Source: Peptoniphilus_A genitalis (GTDB lineage Bacteria; Bacillota; Clostridia; Tissierellales; Peptoniphilaceae). Taken from it: DNA of 64,000 nucleotides. This document shows, one piece after another, positions 1-7,173 of this stretch. Numbering within the stretch: the stretch's first letter is position 1; every line of letters begins with the position of its first letter. The position numbers were made by a program, and so were the translations under genes. The stretch lies in assembly GCF_949769225.1 (NCBI RefSeq), contig NZ_CATKPB010000010.1. One strand, 5' to 3'. A model generated the notes under the pieces. It searched no databases and was not told the origin of the DNA. It saw only the letters and a list, made by a program, of their open reading frames with translations.

Positions 1-45
1 GCGCCGCCAGCGTTCGTCCTGAGCCAGGATCAAACTCTCAATTAA
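1..45 (-). rRNA. rrs: 16S rRNA, 5' end only
   Basis: The reverse complement of bases 19-38 is the universal 16S 5' primer site (AGAGTTTGATCCTGGCTCAG). It is followed by the conserved ACGAACGCTGGCGGC, so the 16S gene runs leftward out of the window. Placing that primer site at its usual position 8 puts the mature 5' end near base 45. Short hairpins at 62-80 and 103-120 lie in the leader and may take part in processing. Confidence 0.95.
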
Positions 46-202
46 AAATTTGTATGACTCATTAGTTTTCTCAAAACTAAACGAATATCTGGTTTGCTTT
101 TTGATTCTTTGACAAGAATCTGTGATTAAATCACGAATTTGTTTATCTTCACACTATTTAATTATCATGTTTCATTTGCTACCTTTTTGAAGTAGCTTGT
201 TT

Positions 203-231
203 ATTATACTACTGTGCTTTTTCTTTGTCAA
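203..231 (-). promoter_or_regulatory. rRNA promoter P1 (proximal)
   Basis: On the minus strand TTGACA (226-231) is followed after exactly 17 bases by TATAAT (203-208). This is a perfect sigma-A consensus about 160 bases upstream of the mature 16S end. It is the strongest of three aligned promoters here. Confidence 0.85.
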
Positions 232-311
232 GTAATTTTTACATTTTTTTTATTTTGTTTTTACTTAACTAACCAGTAGTTTTTTTGCTGTCTTTAAGTG
301 ACAACTTCTAT

Positions 312-340
312 ATATTAGCATCTAGAAAATCATCTGTCAA
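312..340 (-). promoter_or_regulatory. rRNA promoter P2
   Basis: TTGACA (335-340), a 17-base spacer and TAATAT (312-317) on the minus strand. The bases after the -10 (ATATAGAAGTTGTC) are nearly the same as after P3, which suggests the promoters arose by duplication. Confidence 0.65.
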
Positions 341-360
341 CTATTTTTTTATTTTTTTGT

Positions 361-405
361 AAAAAAAATATATAGCAGCTATTTTTTTTGACAACTGCTA
401 TATAT
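361..405 (-). terminator. Intrinsic terminator of the CmpB-like gene
   Basis: The 11-base arms 395-405 and 368-378 are perfect inverted repeats (ATATATAGCAG / CTGCTATATAT). On the minus strand they are followed by eight T (361-368). It fits the end of the gene stopping at 470 and overlaps rRNA promoter P3. Confidence 0.55.
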
Positions 406-430
406 TACTATTTTCTTTTTTATCTGTCAA
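402..430 (-). promoter_or_regulatory. rRNA promoter P3 (distal)
   Basis: TTGACA (425-430), a 17-base spacer and TAATAT (402-407) on the minus strand, about 90 bases upstream of P2. Its -10 overlaps the hairpin that probably terminates the preceding gene. Confidence 0.55.
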
Positions 431-469
431 TAACTTTTTTAAAAGTTTTTTATATTTTTTCTTTTACTC

Positions 470-1270
470 TTAGTCTCTGGAGTATTGATCTCTTATCCTC
501 TCTCTTAACTCTTCTATTTCTCTTTGTCTTTCTCCTAGTCTCTTAGTCAAGTTAGGGAAGGATTTTAATATTCTCTTTTCTTCTAATTGACCTTTTCTTT
601 CTTTTAAATCTTTGATCCTATTTTCAATTTCTATAAACTCTGGCTTCTTCCTTAGTTCTTCTTGTCTACTTTCTATTTGGACTGTCTTGTCGTAAACTCT
701 TACTCCAATCTTATCTGATACTTTTTTAATGTCTCTACTAATCTTATCTATGGATTTGAATTCTTTATTCAATCCAATAAGTGTAACAATAGAAGCAATT
801 AGATCTAGGGTCATAATTATTACTAAACCAATCCCCAGATATTTTATAAAATCATCTGGCACTAAGTCCACAAGTTTTTCTATTAGTGGATGGACTGCTT
901 CGTATAATAGGAAGCAAAACATCCCCCATATGGCAGAAAATTCTAAGCAGATGTAGCCTCCTATGTTTAATTTTCTATCGGAGTAGTCCCACCATCTCTC
1001 GTGAAATATTTTTTCAAGCAAGAAACCTGCCACGAATTCTATTAGGGTCGCTATTAACATTGAACCCAGGAACAAGACCAACTTGTTCTTCTCTGCTATG
1101 TCTGTCAAAAAATATATTACTGATATGGCACCAAAACCATATATGGGACAGTAGGGTCCTGCCAAGAAGCCACGGTTAATAAACTTCCCCTTTGTGACTG
1201 CGTGGTAGGATACTTCTACTACCCAACCTATAAAGGCGTAGATAAAAAAATAAATTAAGTAGTCTCTCAT
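470..1270 (-). CDS. Putative ABC-transporter type IV (CmpB-like) membrane protein
   Basis: A 266-residue integral membrane protein. The N-terminus has the family's GWVVEV helix (residues 15-20) followed by NRGFLAGPYCPIYG (about 32-45), typical of the CmpB-like putative ABC permease family (PF06541). Further hydrophobic helices lie near 45-57, 65-90, 105-125 and 143-165. The last 75 residues are highly charged and predicted coiled coil, rich in K, R and E. The substrate is unknown and no ATPase gene is adjacent. It reads toward the rRNA promoters and ends in a hairpin. The family call rests on remembered motifs; function is not established. Confidence 0.75.
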   Translation of the reverse strand: MRDYLIYFFIYAFIGWVVEVSYHAVTKGKFINRGFLAGPYCPIYGFGAISVIYFLTDIAEKNKLVLFLGSMLIATLIEFVAGFLLEKIFHERWWDYSDRKLNIGGYICLEFSAIWGMFCFLLYEAVHPLIEKLVDLVPDDFIKYLGIGLVIIMTLDLIASIVTLIGLNKEFKSIDKISRDIKKVSDKIGVRVYDKTVQIESRQEELRKKPEFIEIENRIKDLKERKGQLEEKRILKSFPNLTKRLGERQREIEELRERIRDQYSRD

Positions 1271-1333
1271 GTCTTCCTCTTTCTAATTTTATGTAAAAAA
1301 AATATTTTAGTCTTACTAACATATTATAAACTA

Positions 1334-1861
1334 TTAATATTTAATTTGGCTGTAATTTTTTATTATTTCTTTTCTTCCACTGACTCCTAATTTTTTGTAG
1401 ACAGAAGTTAAGTTGTTCTTTATTGTTTTCTCACTAATAAATATTTCTCTCGAAATCTCCTTGTTGGTCTTGCCCAAAATTATTTCTTCTAAAAGCTTTT
1501 TCTCTCTCCTGTTAAGAGTTTTTAGTTTTTCAAACTTATAACTCCTATTAGTCTTAGCTTCTTTTAAATTTTCTTCTATATAGATGAAACCTCTTAGGGT
1601 CTTATCTATTCCTTCTCTCACTTCATCAGCTGAGGCCCAATAGCTAAGTAGTGAATAGTCTATTACAAGGGGAATATTTTTCTCGTCTATTAATCTAATC
1701 TTATCAACTTCAAGCTCCTCTAAATTCTTGTCTTCAAAGATTAGGATGTCAAAGTCTTCTCCTGCGTCCTTATAAAAATCAAGGACTTCATATCCTTCTA
1801 GGATATTTTGAAGTCCCTTCATTATAATTTCACTTTTGGTCTCAATAGAAACTCTTGTCAT
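1334..1861 (-). CDS. LuxR-type (GerE) DNA-binding regulator with degenerate receiver
   Basis: A 175-residue protein with a C-terminal LuxR/GerE helix-turn-helix at about residues 112-170 (key residues LNRREKKLLEEI, GKTNKEISREIFISEKTIKN). The N-terminal half has the size and alternating pattern of a response-regulator receiver but lacks a clear acidic pocket and phospho-acceptor Asp, so it is probably not phosphorylated in the usual way. Its ATG overlaps the stop of the upstream LacI-family gene (ATGA), so the two are translationally coupled. Targets are unknown. No sensor kinase adjoins it. Confidence 0.75.
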   Translation of the reverse strand: MTRVSIETKSEIIMKGLQNILEGYEVLDFYKDAGEDFDILIFEDKNLEELEVDKIRLIDEKNIPLVIDYSLLSYWASADEVREGIDKTLRGFIYIEENLKEAKTNRSYKFEKLKTLNRREKKLLEEIILGKTNKEISREIFISEKTIKNNLTSVYKKLGVSGRKEIIKNYSQIKY

Positions 1862-2868
1862 CTCAATTCCTTTACACTTTCTCTTTCAAGAATTTGTGAT
1901 GGAAGTACAAGATTTTCCGATAGGTCGCTTTCCTTCTTGTCAATTTTCTTTAGGATCTTCCTAATTGAAACTGCACCGATGTCGTAGTAAGGAATCTTTA
2001 CAGTTGTAAGTTTTGGTCTATAGATATCTGAAATATAAGATCCTCCAAAGCCTGTTACGGAAATATCATCTGGAGTCTTGTAGCCATTGTCTAACAGCAT
2101 GTTCATTAGGTGGATGGCAATTGTGTCATAGGATGTGAAGAAAGCTGTAACGCCTTCCTTCTTAACTGTGTCAAGAATTTTTCCTTCTTCATCTTCTATG
2201 TCCTTTGCATCACGACCTTCAACAAAAAGATTTATCTTCTTTAAGCCAGCCTCTTCCATGGCCCTGTTGTAACCTTCAACTTTTTTCTTTTCAAAAGTCC
2301 TGTCATAGTCCTTTCTTACAGCAAGGGAAGCAATATTCTTGTGTCCCTTTTCTATTAAAAGCTTAACCATTTCATAGGATGCTTTTTCATAGTCTATTTC
2401 TGTTGAGAACTTTTCAATTTCATAGAAGTTTGAAATAATTACATAAGGTATCTTGCTTTCTTCAAGTTTGTATTCAAGTTTAGGATTGTGTAGGTTTGAA
2501 ATTACAATAATGCCTTCAACTTGTTTTTGTGCCAATAGGTTGGCAAACTTCATTTCAGATTCTGCGTCACCATAGGAGCTTGATAAAAGTATGTCGTATT
2601 TGTACATTCTTCCAACTTCTTCAACCCCTCTTAGGATTTGTGAAATAAAATTGGATCCAATGTCTTCTACAATTACACCAATTAAATTTGATTTCTTTGT
2701 AACTAAACTTCTCGCAACTTCGTTTGGTTTATAATCCAAAACGTCAATAGCGTGTAGGACTCTTCTTCGTGCCTCAGGGCTAACAGGTTTTGAGTCATTT
2801 ATTACCCTTGATACTGTAGATATGGATACATCTGCCATTTTTGCTACATCTTTAATTGTAGATGCCAT
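1858..2868 (-). CDS. LacI/GalR-family transcriptional regulator, CcpA-like
   Basis: 336 residues in the standard LacI layout. The N-terminal helix-turn-helix (residues 4-24: TIKDVAKMADVSISTVSRV) and hinge helix (NEVARSLVTKK, about 49-59) are followed by a periplasmic-binding-protein-like core. The DNA-binding and hinge parts closely resemble CcpA, the global catabolite regulator of Firmicutes that acts with HPr-Ser-P at cre sites, but other LacI members cannot be excluded. The ribosome site AAGGAGG lies 5 bases before the ATG and overlaps the stop codon of the lipid kinase gene. It is coupled to the downstream LuxR-type regulator, an uncommon partner. Confidence 0.85.
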   Translation of the reverse strand: MASTIKDVAKMADVSISTVSRVINDSKPVSPEARRRVLHAIDVLDYKPNEVARSLVTKKSNLIGVIVEDIGSNFISQILRGVEEVGRMYKYDILLSSSYGDAESEMKFANLLAQKQVEGIIVISNLHNPKLEYKLEESKIPYVIISNFYEIEKFSTEIDYEKASYEMVKLLIEKGHKNIASLAVRKDYDRTFEKKKVEGYNRAMEEAGLKKINLFVEGRDAKDIEDEEGKILDTVKKEGVTAFFTSYDTIAIHLMNMLLDNGYKTPDDISVTGFGGSYISDIYRPKLTTVKIPYYDIGAVSIRKILKKIDKKESDLSENLVLPSQILERESVKELR

Positions 2869-2878
2869 AGTTTCCTCC

Positions 2879-3772
2879 TTATGGTACTATTATTTTTAAT
2901 TTATTTTCCAAAACTTTAAAAGTCATAGGAAGTGTTGAAGCTTTCTCTCCATCAACATCAATTGTTAGATTTTCATCACTAGATATTTTTATATTTTTAG
3001 TCTTTAAGTACATTACCTTGTTATGGTCAACATGTCGTCCACCCATTAGAGAGGCAAAAAGTTCAGGAACATCAGAAATCCTGATTTCCTTAAAAATAAG
3101 TACATCCAGAAATCCATCTGAAATATCTGCCAAGGGAGCCATTTTTTTAAAGCCTCCAACTGAAGTCGAGTTTGTTATTAGAAACAAAAGTCCTTCAATA
3201 GTTCCAGTAAACTCTTCACTTTCTATATAAAAGTTTAAACTCTTTTTATATTTAAAAATTTTTTCTTCTAAAAGGACCCTTGCACCTTCAAGATAATAAG
3301 CCATGTCACCTAAAGTTGCTTTTTTCTCAGCTGAAACAGTGTAGGCAATCTCTGTAAGCATGCCACCTGCTGCAACATTAATAAAGGCTCTTTCGCCAGC
3401 AAGTCCCAGGTCAATGGTCTTTGTCTTATAATTTTTTATCATTTTATAGAAGGCATTGGGGGATGTTGGTAGTCCTTGTGCGTTGGCAAAATCATTTACC
3501 GTACCACTTTGAAGGATTCCCAAGGGAATATCCCTACCTGATAGGTACATTCCATTTACAACTTCATTTACTGTTCCATCTCCACCGCTACAAATTATAA
3601 AGTCCTCTCCAGAGTAATCGTAGGCAAACCTAGTGCCGTCGCCCTCTTCGTGAGTGAATAGGAGTTCAATCTCATACCTGTCCTCACTCATCAACTCTAT
3701 AAGTTCTAATATTTTGCCTAATGCTGCCCCTCTGCCGGAGTTTGGGTTGGCAATAATTTTAACTCTCTTCAT
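2879..3772 (-). CDS. Diacylglycerol kinase-type lipid kinase (DgkB/YegS family)
   Basis: 297 residues. The catalytic-domain signature GGDGTVNEV is at 63-71, and the N-terminal NPNSGRG (9-15) is the usual nucleotide-binding start of the family. Such soluble or membrane-associated kinases phosphorylate diacylglycerol (DgkB) or related lipids, recycling lipid left over from lipoteichoic acid synthesis; which lipid is used cannot be told from sequence alone. The stop codon is shared with the ribosome site of the LacI-type gene, so lipid kinase, LacI-type and LuxR-type genes form one coupled operon. Confidence 0.88.
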   Translation of the reverse strand: MKRVKIIANPNSGRGAALGKILELIELMSEDRYEIELLFTHEEGDGTRFAYDYSGEDFIICSGGDGTVNEVVNGMYLSGRDIPLGILQSGTVNDFANAQGLPTSPNAFYKMIKNYKTKTIDLGLAGERAFINVAAGGMLTEIAYTVSAEKKATLGDMAYYLEGARVLLEEKIFKYKKSLNFYIESEEFTGTIEGLLFLITNSTSVGGFKKMAPLADISDGFLDVLIFKEIRISDVPELFASLMGGRHVDHNKVMYLKTKNIKISSDENLTIDVDGEKASTLPMTFKVLENKLKIIVP

Positions 3773-3794
3773 TTTTTCCTCTTGTCTACTTATA

Positions 3795-3827
3795 AAAATA
3801 AAAGGAGACGAAGAATAACTCCGTCCC
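3795..3827 (-). terminator. Probable terminator after the DUF948-like gene
   Basis: On the minus strand GGGACGGAG pairs, with one bulge, with the complementary stretch at 3804-3813 and is followed by TTTTATTTTT. It lies just past the stop at 3832. Confidence 0.5.
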
Positions 3828-3831
3828 TAGT

Positions 3832-4326
3832 TTATCTTAGAAAGACTTCTTTAACAGTCTTTGCAACTTCTCTTAAAATATAAAAATAGTCGATGGCGTT
3901 ATTTGAACTAAGTGAAATAGTTTTAGCTGTATCAGAAATAACATCTGATATATTCATAACTGTATTTGACACTCTAAAAGAAGTATCATCGACTTGTCTA
4001 GTAATACCGTTAACTGTATCTGAAACAGAACCTACAGTTGACATAAGTCTTTCGACTTCTGGTTTTACATCATTTACAAGCTTTGTAGCATCAGTTGAAA
4101 TTGCATTCACATTGTCAGAAATATCCTTGGCATTATCCATAATGGAAGGGACAGTCTTTATTGTGTGATCAATTTCTCCTTGGTTTCTCTCAACAATTTC
4201 ATTAACATTCTTTAAAATTTTAAATACATTAATAAGCACTAAGAATAGTGCAACAAGTGCAGCTATACCAGCTACATAAAGTAGGAAACTAAGTAGGCCA
4301 CCTATAGTAAATGCTTGATCTAACAT
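3832..4326 (-). CDS. DUF948-like membrane-anchored helical protein
   Basis: 164 residues: one N-terminal transmembrane helix (about 12-32) followed by a long amphipathic region with repeated hydrophobic heptads (IKTVPSIMDN..., VSDTVNGITRQVDD...). This is the layout of DUF948 proteins of Firmicutes, some of which are general-stress genes. The function is unknown. It lies 17 bases after a YtxH-like gene, a pairing common in this phylum, so the two probably form a stress-linked envelope operon. Confidence 0.65.
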   Translation of the reverse strand: MLDQAFTIGGLLSFLLYVAGIAALVALFLVLINVFKILKNVNEIVERNQGEIDHTIKTVPSIMDNAKDISDNVNAISTDATKLVNDVKPEVERLMSTVGSVSDTVNGITRQVDDTSFRVSNTVMNISDVISDTAKTISLSSNNAIDYFYILREVAKTVKEVFLR

Positions 4327-4343
4327 CCTATATACCCCCTATC

Positions 4344-4901
4344 TTATTTTCTTGCTTCTTTTTCTACCTTGTCTTTTGTTTCTTCAACAGATTCTTTTAC
4401 ATTATCAGCTGATTTTTTTGCTTCTTTTTTAACTTCTTTAGCGCCTTCTTTTAGGTCTTCTTTAACGTCTTTAGCTGTATCTTTAACTTCTTCTGTTGTA
4501 TTTTTTACATCATGTTTAATGTCTTCAGCTCCAGCTCTTACAACTTCGCCAATTGCTTTAGCTTTAGCCTTAGCTACTTCAACATCTTCGTCAAATTCAT
4601 ATTTTTTTTGTGCAGCTCTTTCTCTTAAGTCAGCATAAGTCTTCTTAGCTTGTTCGCCAGCTTGGTAAGCCTTGAATTCAAGAGTGTCCTTAGCATCATT
4701 AGCTGCGTTTAGAGCTTGGTTAGCTGCTTCTTTAGATTTGTTTGCTATATCTTCACGAGTTTTTTTACCTTCTTGAGGTGCAAAAAGAATTCCACCAAGT
4801 GCTCCTAGTGCAAGACCAGTACCAATTTTTGAAATTTCTTTAAGTCTTCTTCTTCTAACTGCTTGATTTCTTTTTTCTTCTAAATAATCGAATAATCCCA
4901 T
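4344..4901 (-). CDS. YtxH-domain stress protein
   Basis: 185 residues. A glycine-rich hydrophobic segment (about 29-42, TGLALGALGGILFAP) followed by QEGKKTRE is the hallmark of YtxH-type proteins. The rest is a long Ala/Lys/Glu/Asp helical tail with repeated KDVKEDLK-like units, resembling LEA-type stress proteins. It likely sits at the membrane through the short hydrophobic stretch. A good Shine-Dalgarno (AGGAG) lies before the ATG. It is first in a two-gene unit with the DUF948-like gene and reads away from the 6S RNA candidate. Confidence 0.75.
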   Translation of the reverse strand: MGLFDYLEEKRNQAVRRRRLKEISKIGTGLALGALGGILFAPQEGKKTREDIANKSKEAANQALNAANDAKDTLEFKAYQAGEQAKKTYADLRERAAQKKYEFDEDVEVAKAKAKAIGEVVRAGAEDIKHDVKNTTEEVKDTAKDVKEDLKEGAKEVKKEAKKSADNVKESVEETKDKVEKEARK

Positions 4902-5035
4902 AATAACTCTCCTTTATATTGTTTGTTTGTTATACTTGTTAATATTTTACCCTTTAACATTTAAATTAATCACATTAACTCAAGATTATTCAAAACAAGA
5001 ATAAAATTCATATAAATAAACATTTAAAATAATAG

Positions 5036-5222
5036 TAAAAACCGCAATGCCGATACCTAGTTAATTCACACCCGCCAAAAATTATGGTGGGTAAAAAACT
5101 TGATAGCGTATTCTGACTTCCGCTCAAAGACGGCTTGTCATAGGACGCTCATACACAGTTTCCCGTGTGTAATTTGTCGGTTGAATTAAATAGGCATTCT
5201 TCGTACATCGCAGAATTTACCT
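5036..5222 (-). ncRNA. ssrS: Probable 6S RNA
   Basis: A gene-free stretch on the minus strand folds into a long rod. CTGCGATG (5206-5213) pairs fully with CATTGCGG (5042-5049), and after an asymmetric loop TGCCTATTTAATTCA pairs with TGAATTAACTAGGTA. An open central region contains a hairpin on its 3' side (ACCCACC / GGCGGGT), and the apical part holds further stems (AGCGT/ACGCT, TGAC/GTCA). Closing stem, central bubble with a 3' hairpin, apical stem and about 185 nt length match Firmicute 6S RNA, which binds sigma-A RNA polymerase. The 3' side ends in a T-run. No SRP, tmRNA or RNase P core motifs are present. Identification is by structure only. Confidence 0.6.
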
Positions 5223-5228
5223 AAGTAA

Positions 5229-5257
5229 ATTATAACGCAATGAAAGTGTTTTTTCAA
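5229..5257 (-). promoter_or_regulatory. Promoter of the 6S RNA candidate
   Basis: On the minus strand TTGAAA (5252-5257), a 17-base spacer and a perfect TATAAT (5229-5234) predict a start near 5222, just before the closing stem of the RNA. The -35 overlaps the stop codon of the pseudouridine synthase gene. Confidence 0.75.
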
Positions 5258-6150
5258 TAAGAGCAGGGAAAAAAGGAAAAATCTTTGGGAAGCTTTGCAT
5301 AAACTTCTATCTCCTTATTATTCCTTGGGAGTTTAAATTTTAATGAATAGGAGTGAAGGGCCTGCCTATTAATAAGGTCTGACTTCTTACCATAAAGACT
5401 ATCGCCTAGGATAGGGTGACCTATGTGGGCCATGTGAACTCTTATCTGATGAGTCCTTCCTGTGTGAAGGGTCAAGAGGACTAGGCTCATGTCCTTGTAC
5501 TCATCTAGGACTTCATAAGAAGTTAGAGATCTCTTCCCAATGACGTAATTTACTTCACGTCTTATACCGTCTTCACTTGTGACAATTGGTCCGTCAATAA
5601 GTCCTTCCTTCTCTTCAAGAATTCCCTCAACTACAGCCAGATATTTTTTCTCCACATCTTCTTTAAAGTCGCTAGAAATTTTATCTTGAGCAAAGGAATT
5701 TTTTGCTGCAACAACAAGACCTGAGGTGTCCCTGTCAAGTCTATTGACAAACCTGACCTTTCTCTTTAAGCCTTCATCCTCAAAATATCCCAAGAGATAA
5801 TTTAAGAGAGTCCCATCAGCATCGTCCTTGGCAGTGTGAGTCACCATAAAGGGTTCTTTGTTCACTATGACAAGGTCATCGTCCTCGTAGATGATGTCAA
5901 GGTCTTTGTGTTCTACTCCTCCATTGGGGTCTTCATCTTCAAACCTAAGCGATACAAGGTCGCCCTTCTTTAAAAATTTATTTTTCCTATTTACTCTGGA
6001 GTTCAAATAAATATTTCCACTCTTAACTGACTTTCTTATTAGTCTTGAGGAAAGTCCTCTCTCCTTTAAGAAGTCATTTACCTTTATTTTATTTCCCGAA
6101 TTTCCGTTGAACTTAAAATTTATAAAATCTTTTGAATTTAATCTATACAT
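5254..6150 (-). CDS. RluA/RluD-family 23S rRNA pseudouridine synthase
   Basis: 298 residues. The N-terminal S4-like RNA-binding region (about 18-75) is followed by the pseudouridine synthase domain. The catalytic motif is NRLDRDTSG (136-144), with Asp139 as the expected nucleophile; the usual His before RLD is Asn here, as in some paralogues. GRTHQIRVHM near residue 232 is the second conserved motif. It isomerises uridines in large-subunit rRNA, but the exact position cannot be assigned among RluA paralogues. It is divergent from nadK, and its stop overlaps the promoter of the 6S RNA candidate. Confidence 0.9.
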   Translation of the reverse strand: MYRLNSKDFINFKFNGNSGNKIKVNDFLKERGLSSRLIRKSVKSGNIYLNSRVNRKNKFLKKGDLVSLRFEDEDPNGGVEHKDLDIIYEDDDLVIVNKEPFMVTHTAKDDADGTLLNYLLGYFEDEGLKRKVRFVNRLDRDTSGLVVAAKNSFAQDKISSDFKEDVEKKYLAVVEGILEEKEGLIDGPIVTSEDGIRREVNYVIGKRSLTSYEVLDEYKDMSLVLLTLHTGRTHQIRVHMAHIGHPILGDSLYGKKSDLINRQALHSYSLKFKLPRNNKEIEVYAKLPKDFSFFPCSY

Positions 6151-6225
6151 TATACACCTCTAGTCAAGGGAACTTTATTCGTTTATAATATAAATAATGA
6201 TACAAAAAATCAAGGGGGTTTAGTC

Positions 6226-7026
6226 TTGTCAAAAATTATAAATATACTTACCAACGCAAATTACGAGTCAAAGAAAACTGCTACAAATTTGCACAAGGTT
6301 TTAACAAAATATGGATATGAACCCTTTAACGGTTTCAAAAAAAATGCTGAGCTTTCTATTTGCATTGGAGGCGACGGCTCTTTCATAAAGGCCATCCACA
6401 AGAACGACTTTCCAGAAATGCCCTTCGTGGGAATAAACACTGGCCACCTAGGTTTTTATCAAGAGATAAAACCTGAGGAAGTTGAAAAATTTGTAAAGGA
6501 CTACAAGGATGGCAACTACCAAGTTGACGACATCAAACTAATTAGGTCTGACATCTACACAAAGAACAAGACCTACAAGTTTTACTCCGTCAACGAAGTT
6601 GTCTTAAAGGCGGCTCACTCAAAGACAATTCACATGAATGTCTTTATAGATAGGAACCACGTAGAAAAATTTTCTGGCGACGGCGTCCTAGTTTCAACTC
6701 CATCAGGATCAACTGCCTACAACTTTTCTTCTGGAGGCGCCATAGTCTATCCAAGTCTTCACGTCTTGCAGATGACTCCCATCTCTCCAATGAACTCGGC
6801 TGCCTATAGGTCTCTTGGCTCATCAGTTATTGTGCCAGGAGCTCACACAATTTCACTTGTTGTTGAAAAAAGATACAAGGACTCCAATTTGCTCTTAGTT
6901 GACGGGTCAGAATACTTCTTCAACAACTTACACAGGGTCAACATAAGACTCTCAAACAAAACAATAAAAAAACTTGTCTTCTCAAATAATTCCTACTGGG
7001 ATAATTTAAAAGACAAGTTCCTATAA
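6226..7026 (+). CDS. nadK: NAD kinase
   Basis: 266 residues, the usual size for a bacterial NAD kinase, which makes NADP from NAD using ATP or polyphosphate. The phosphate-binding GGDGS motif is at 48-52. The second motif SGDGVLVSTPSGSTAYN (about 149-165) is intact. The start is TTG at 6226, supported by the strong ribosome site AAGGGGG 8 bases upstream and by the typical N-terminus. It is a single gene closed by its own terminator. Confidence 0.93.
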   Translation: MSKIINILTNANYESKKTATNLHKVLTKYGYEPFNGFKKNAELSICIGGDGSFIKAIHKNDFPEMPFVGINTGHLGFYQEIKPEEVEKFVKDYKDGNYQVDDIKLIRSDIYTKNKTYKFYSVNEVVLKAAHSKTIHMNVFIDRNHVEKFSGDGVLVSTPSGSTAYNFSSGGAIVYPSLHVLQMTPISPMNSAAYRSLGSSVIVPGAHTISLVVEKRYKDSNLLLVDGSEYFFNNLHRVNIRLSNKTIKKLVFSNNSYWDNLKDKFL

Positions 7027-7031
7027 GAAAA

Positions 7032-7057
7032 TCCTGGTCAAGAACCAGGACTTTTTT
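7032..7057 (+). terminator. Terminator of nadK
   Basis: Stem TCCTGGT (7032-7038) / ACCAGGA (7044-7050) followed by CTTTTTT on the plus strand. Confidence 0.85.
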
Positions 7058-7121
7058 ATTTTTAACTATTAAGTTTTCGGATAAAAATTAAAATCCAAAA
7101 TTTAAAATTCAAAGTTTTAAA

Positions 7122-7160
7122 AGATAAAAAATCTCACCCACATAAGATGGATGAGATTTT
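7122..7160 (-). terminator. Terminator of glnN-pyrG
   Basis: AAAATCTCA / TGAGATTTT arms around an inner CCA/TGG pairing. On the minus strand the stem is followed by a T-rich run. It lies 14 bases after the pyrG stop. Confidence 0.75.
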
Positions 7161-7173
7161 ATTTTTTATATTT

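Noticed and set aside
368..405. Operator for the rRNA promoters
   Set aside because: The inverted repeat ends in eight T on the minus strand and fits better as the terminator of the preceding gene.
5036..5222. SRP RNA, tmRNA or RNase P RNA instead of 6S
   Set aside because: The SRP apical loop, the tmRNA tRNA-like ends and the RNase P GAGGAAAGUCC core are all missing.
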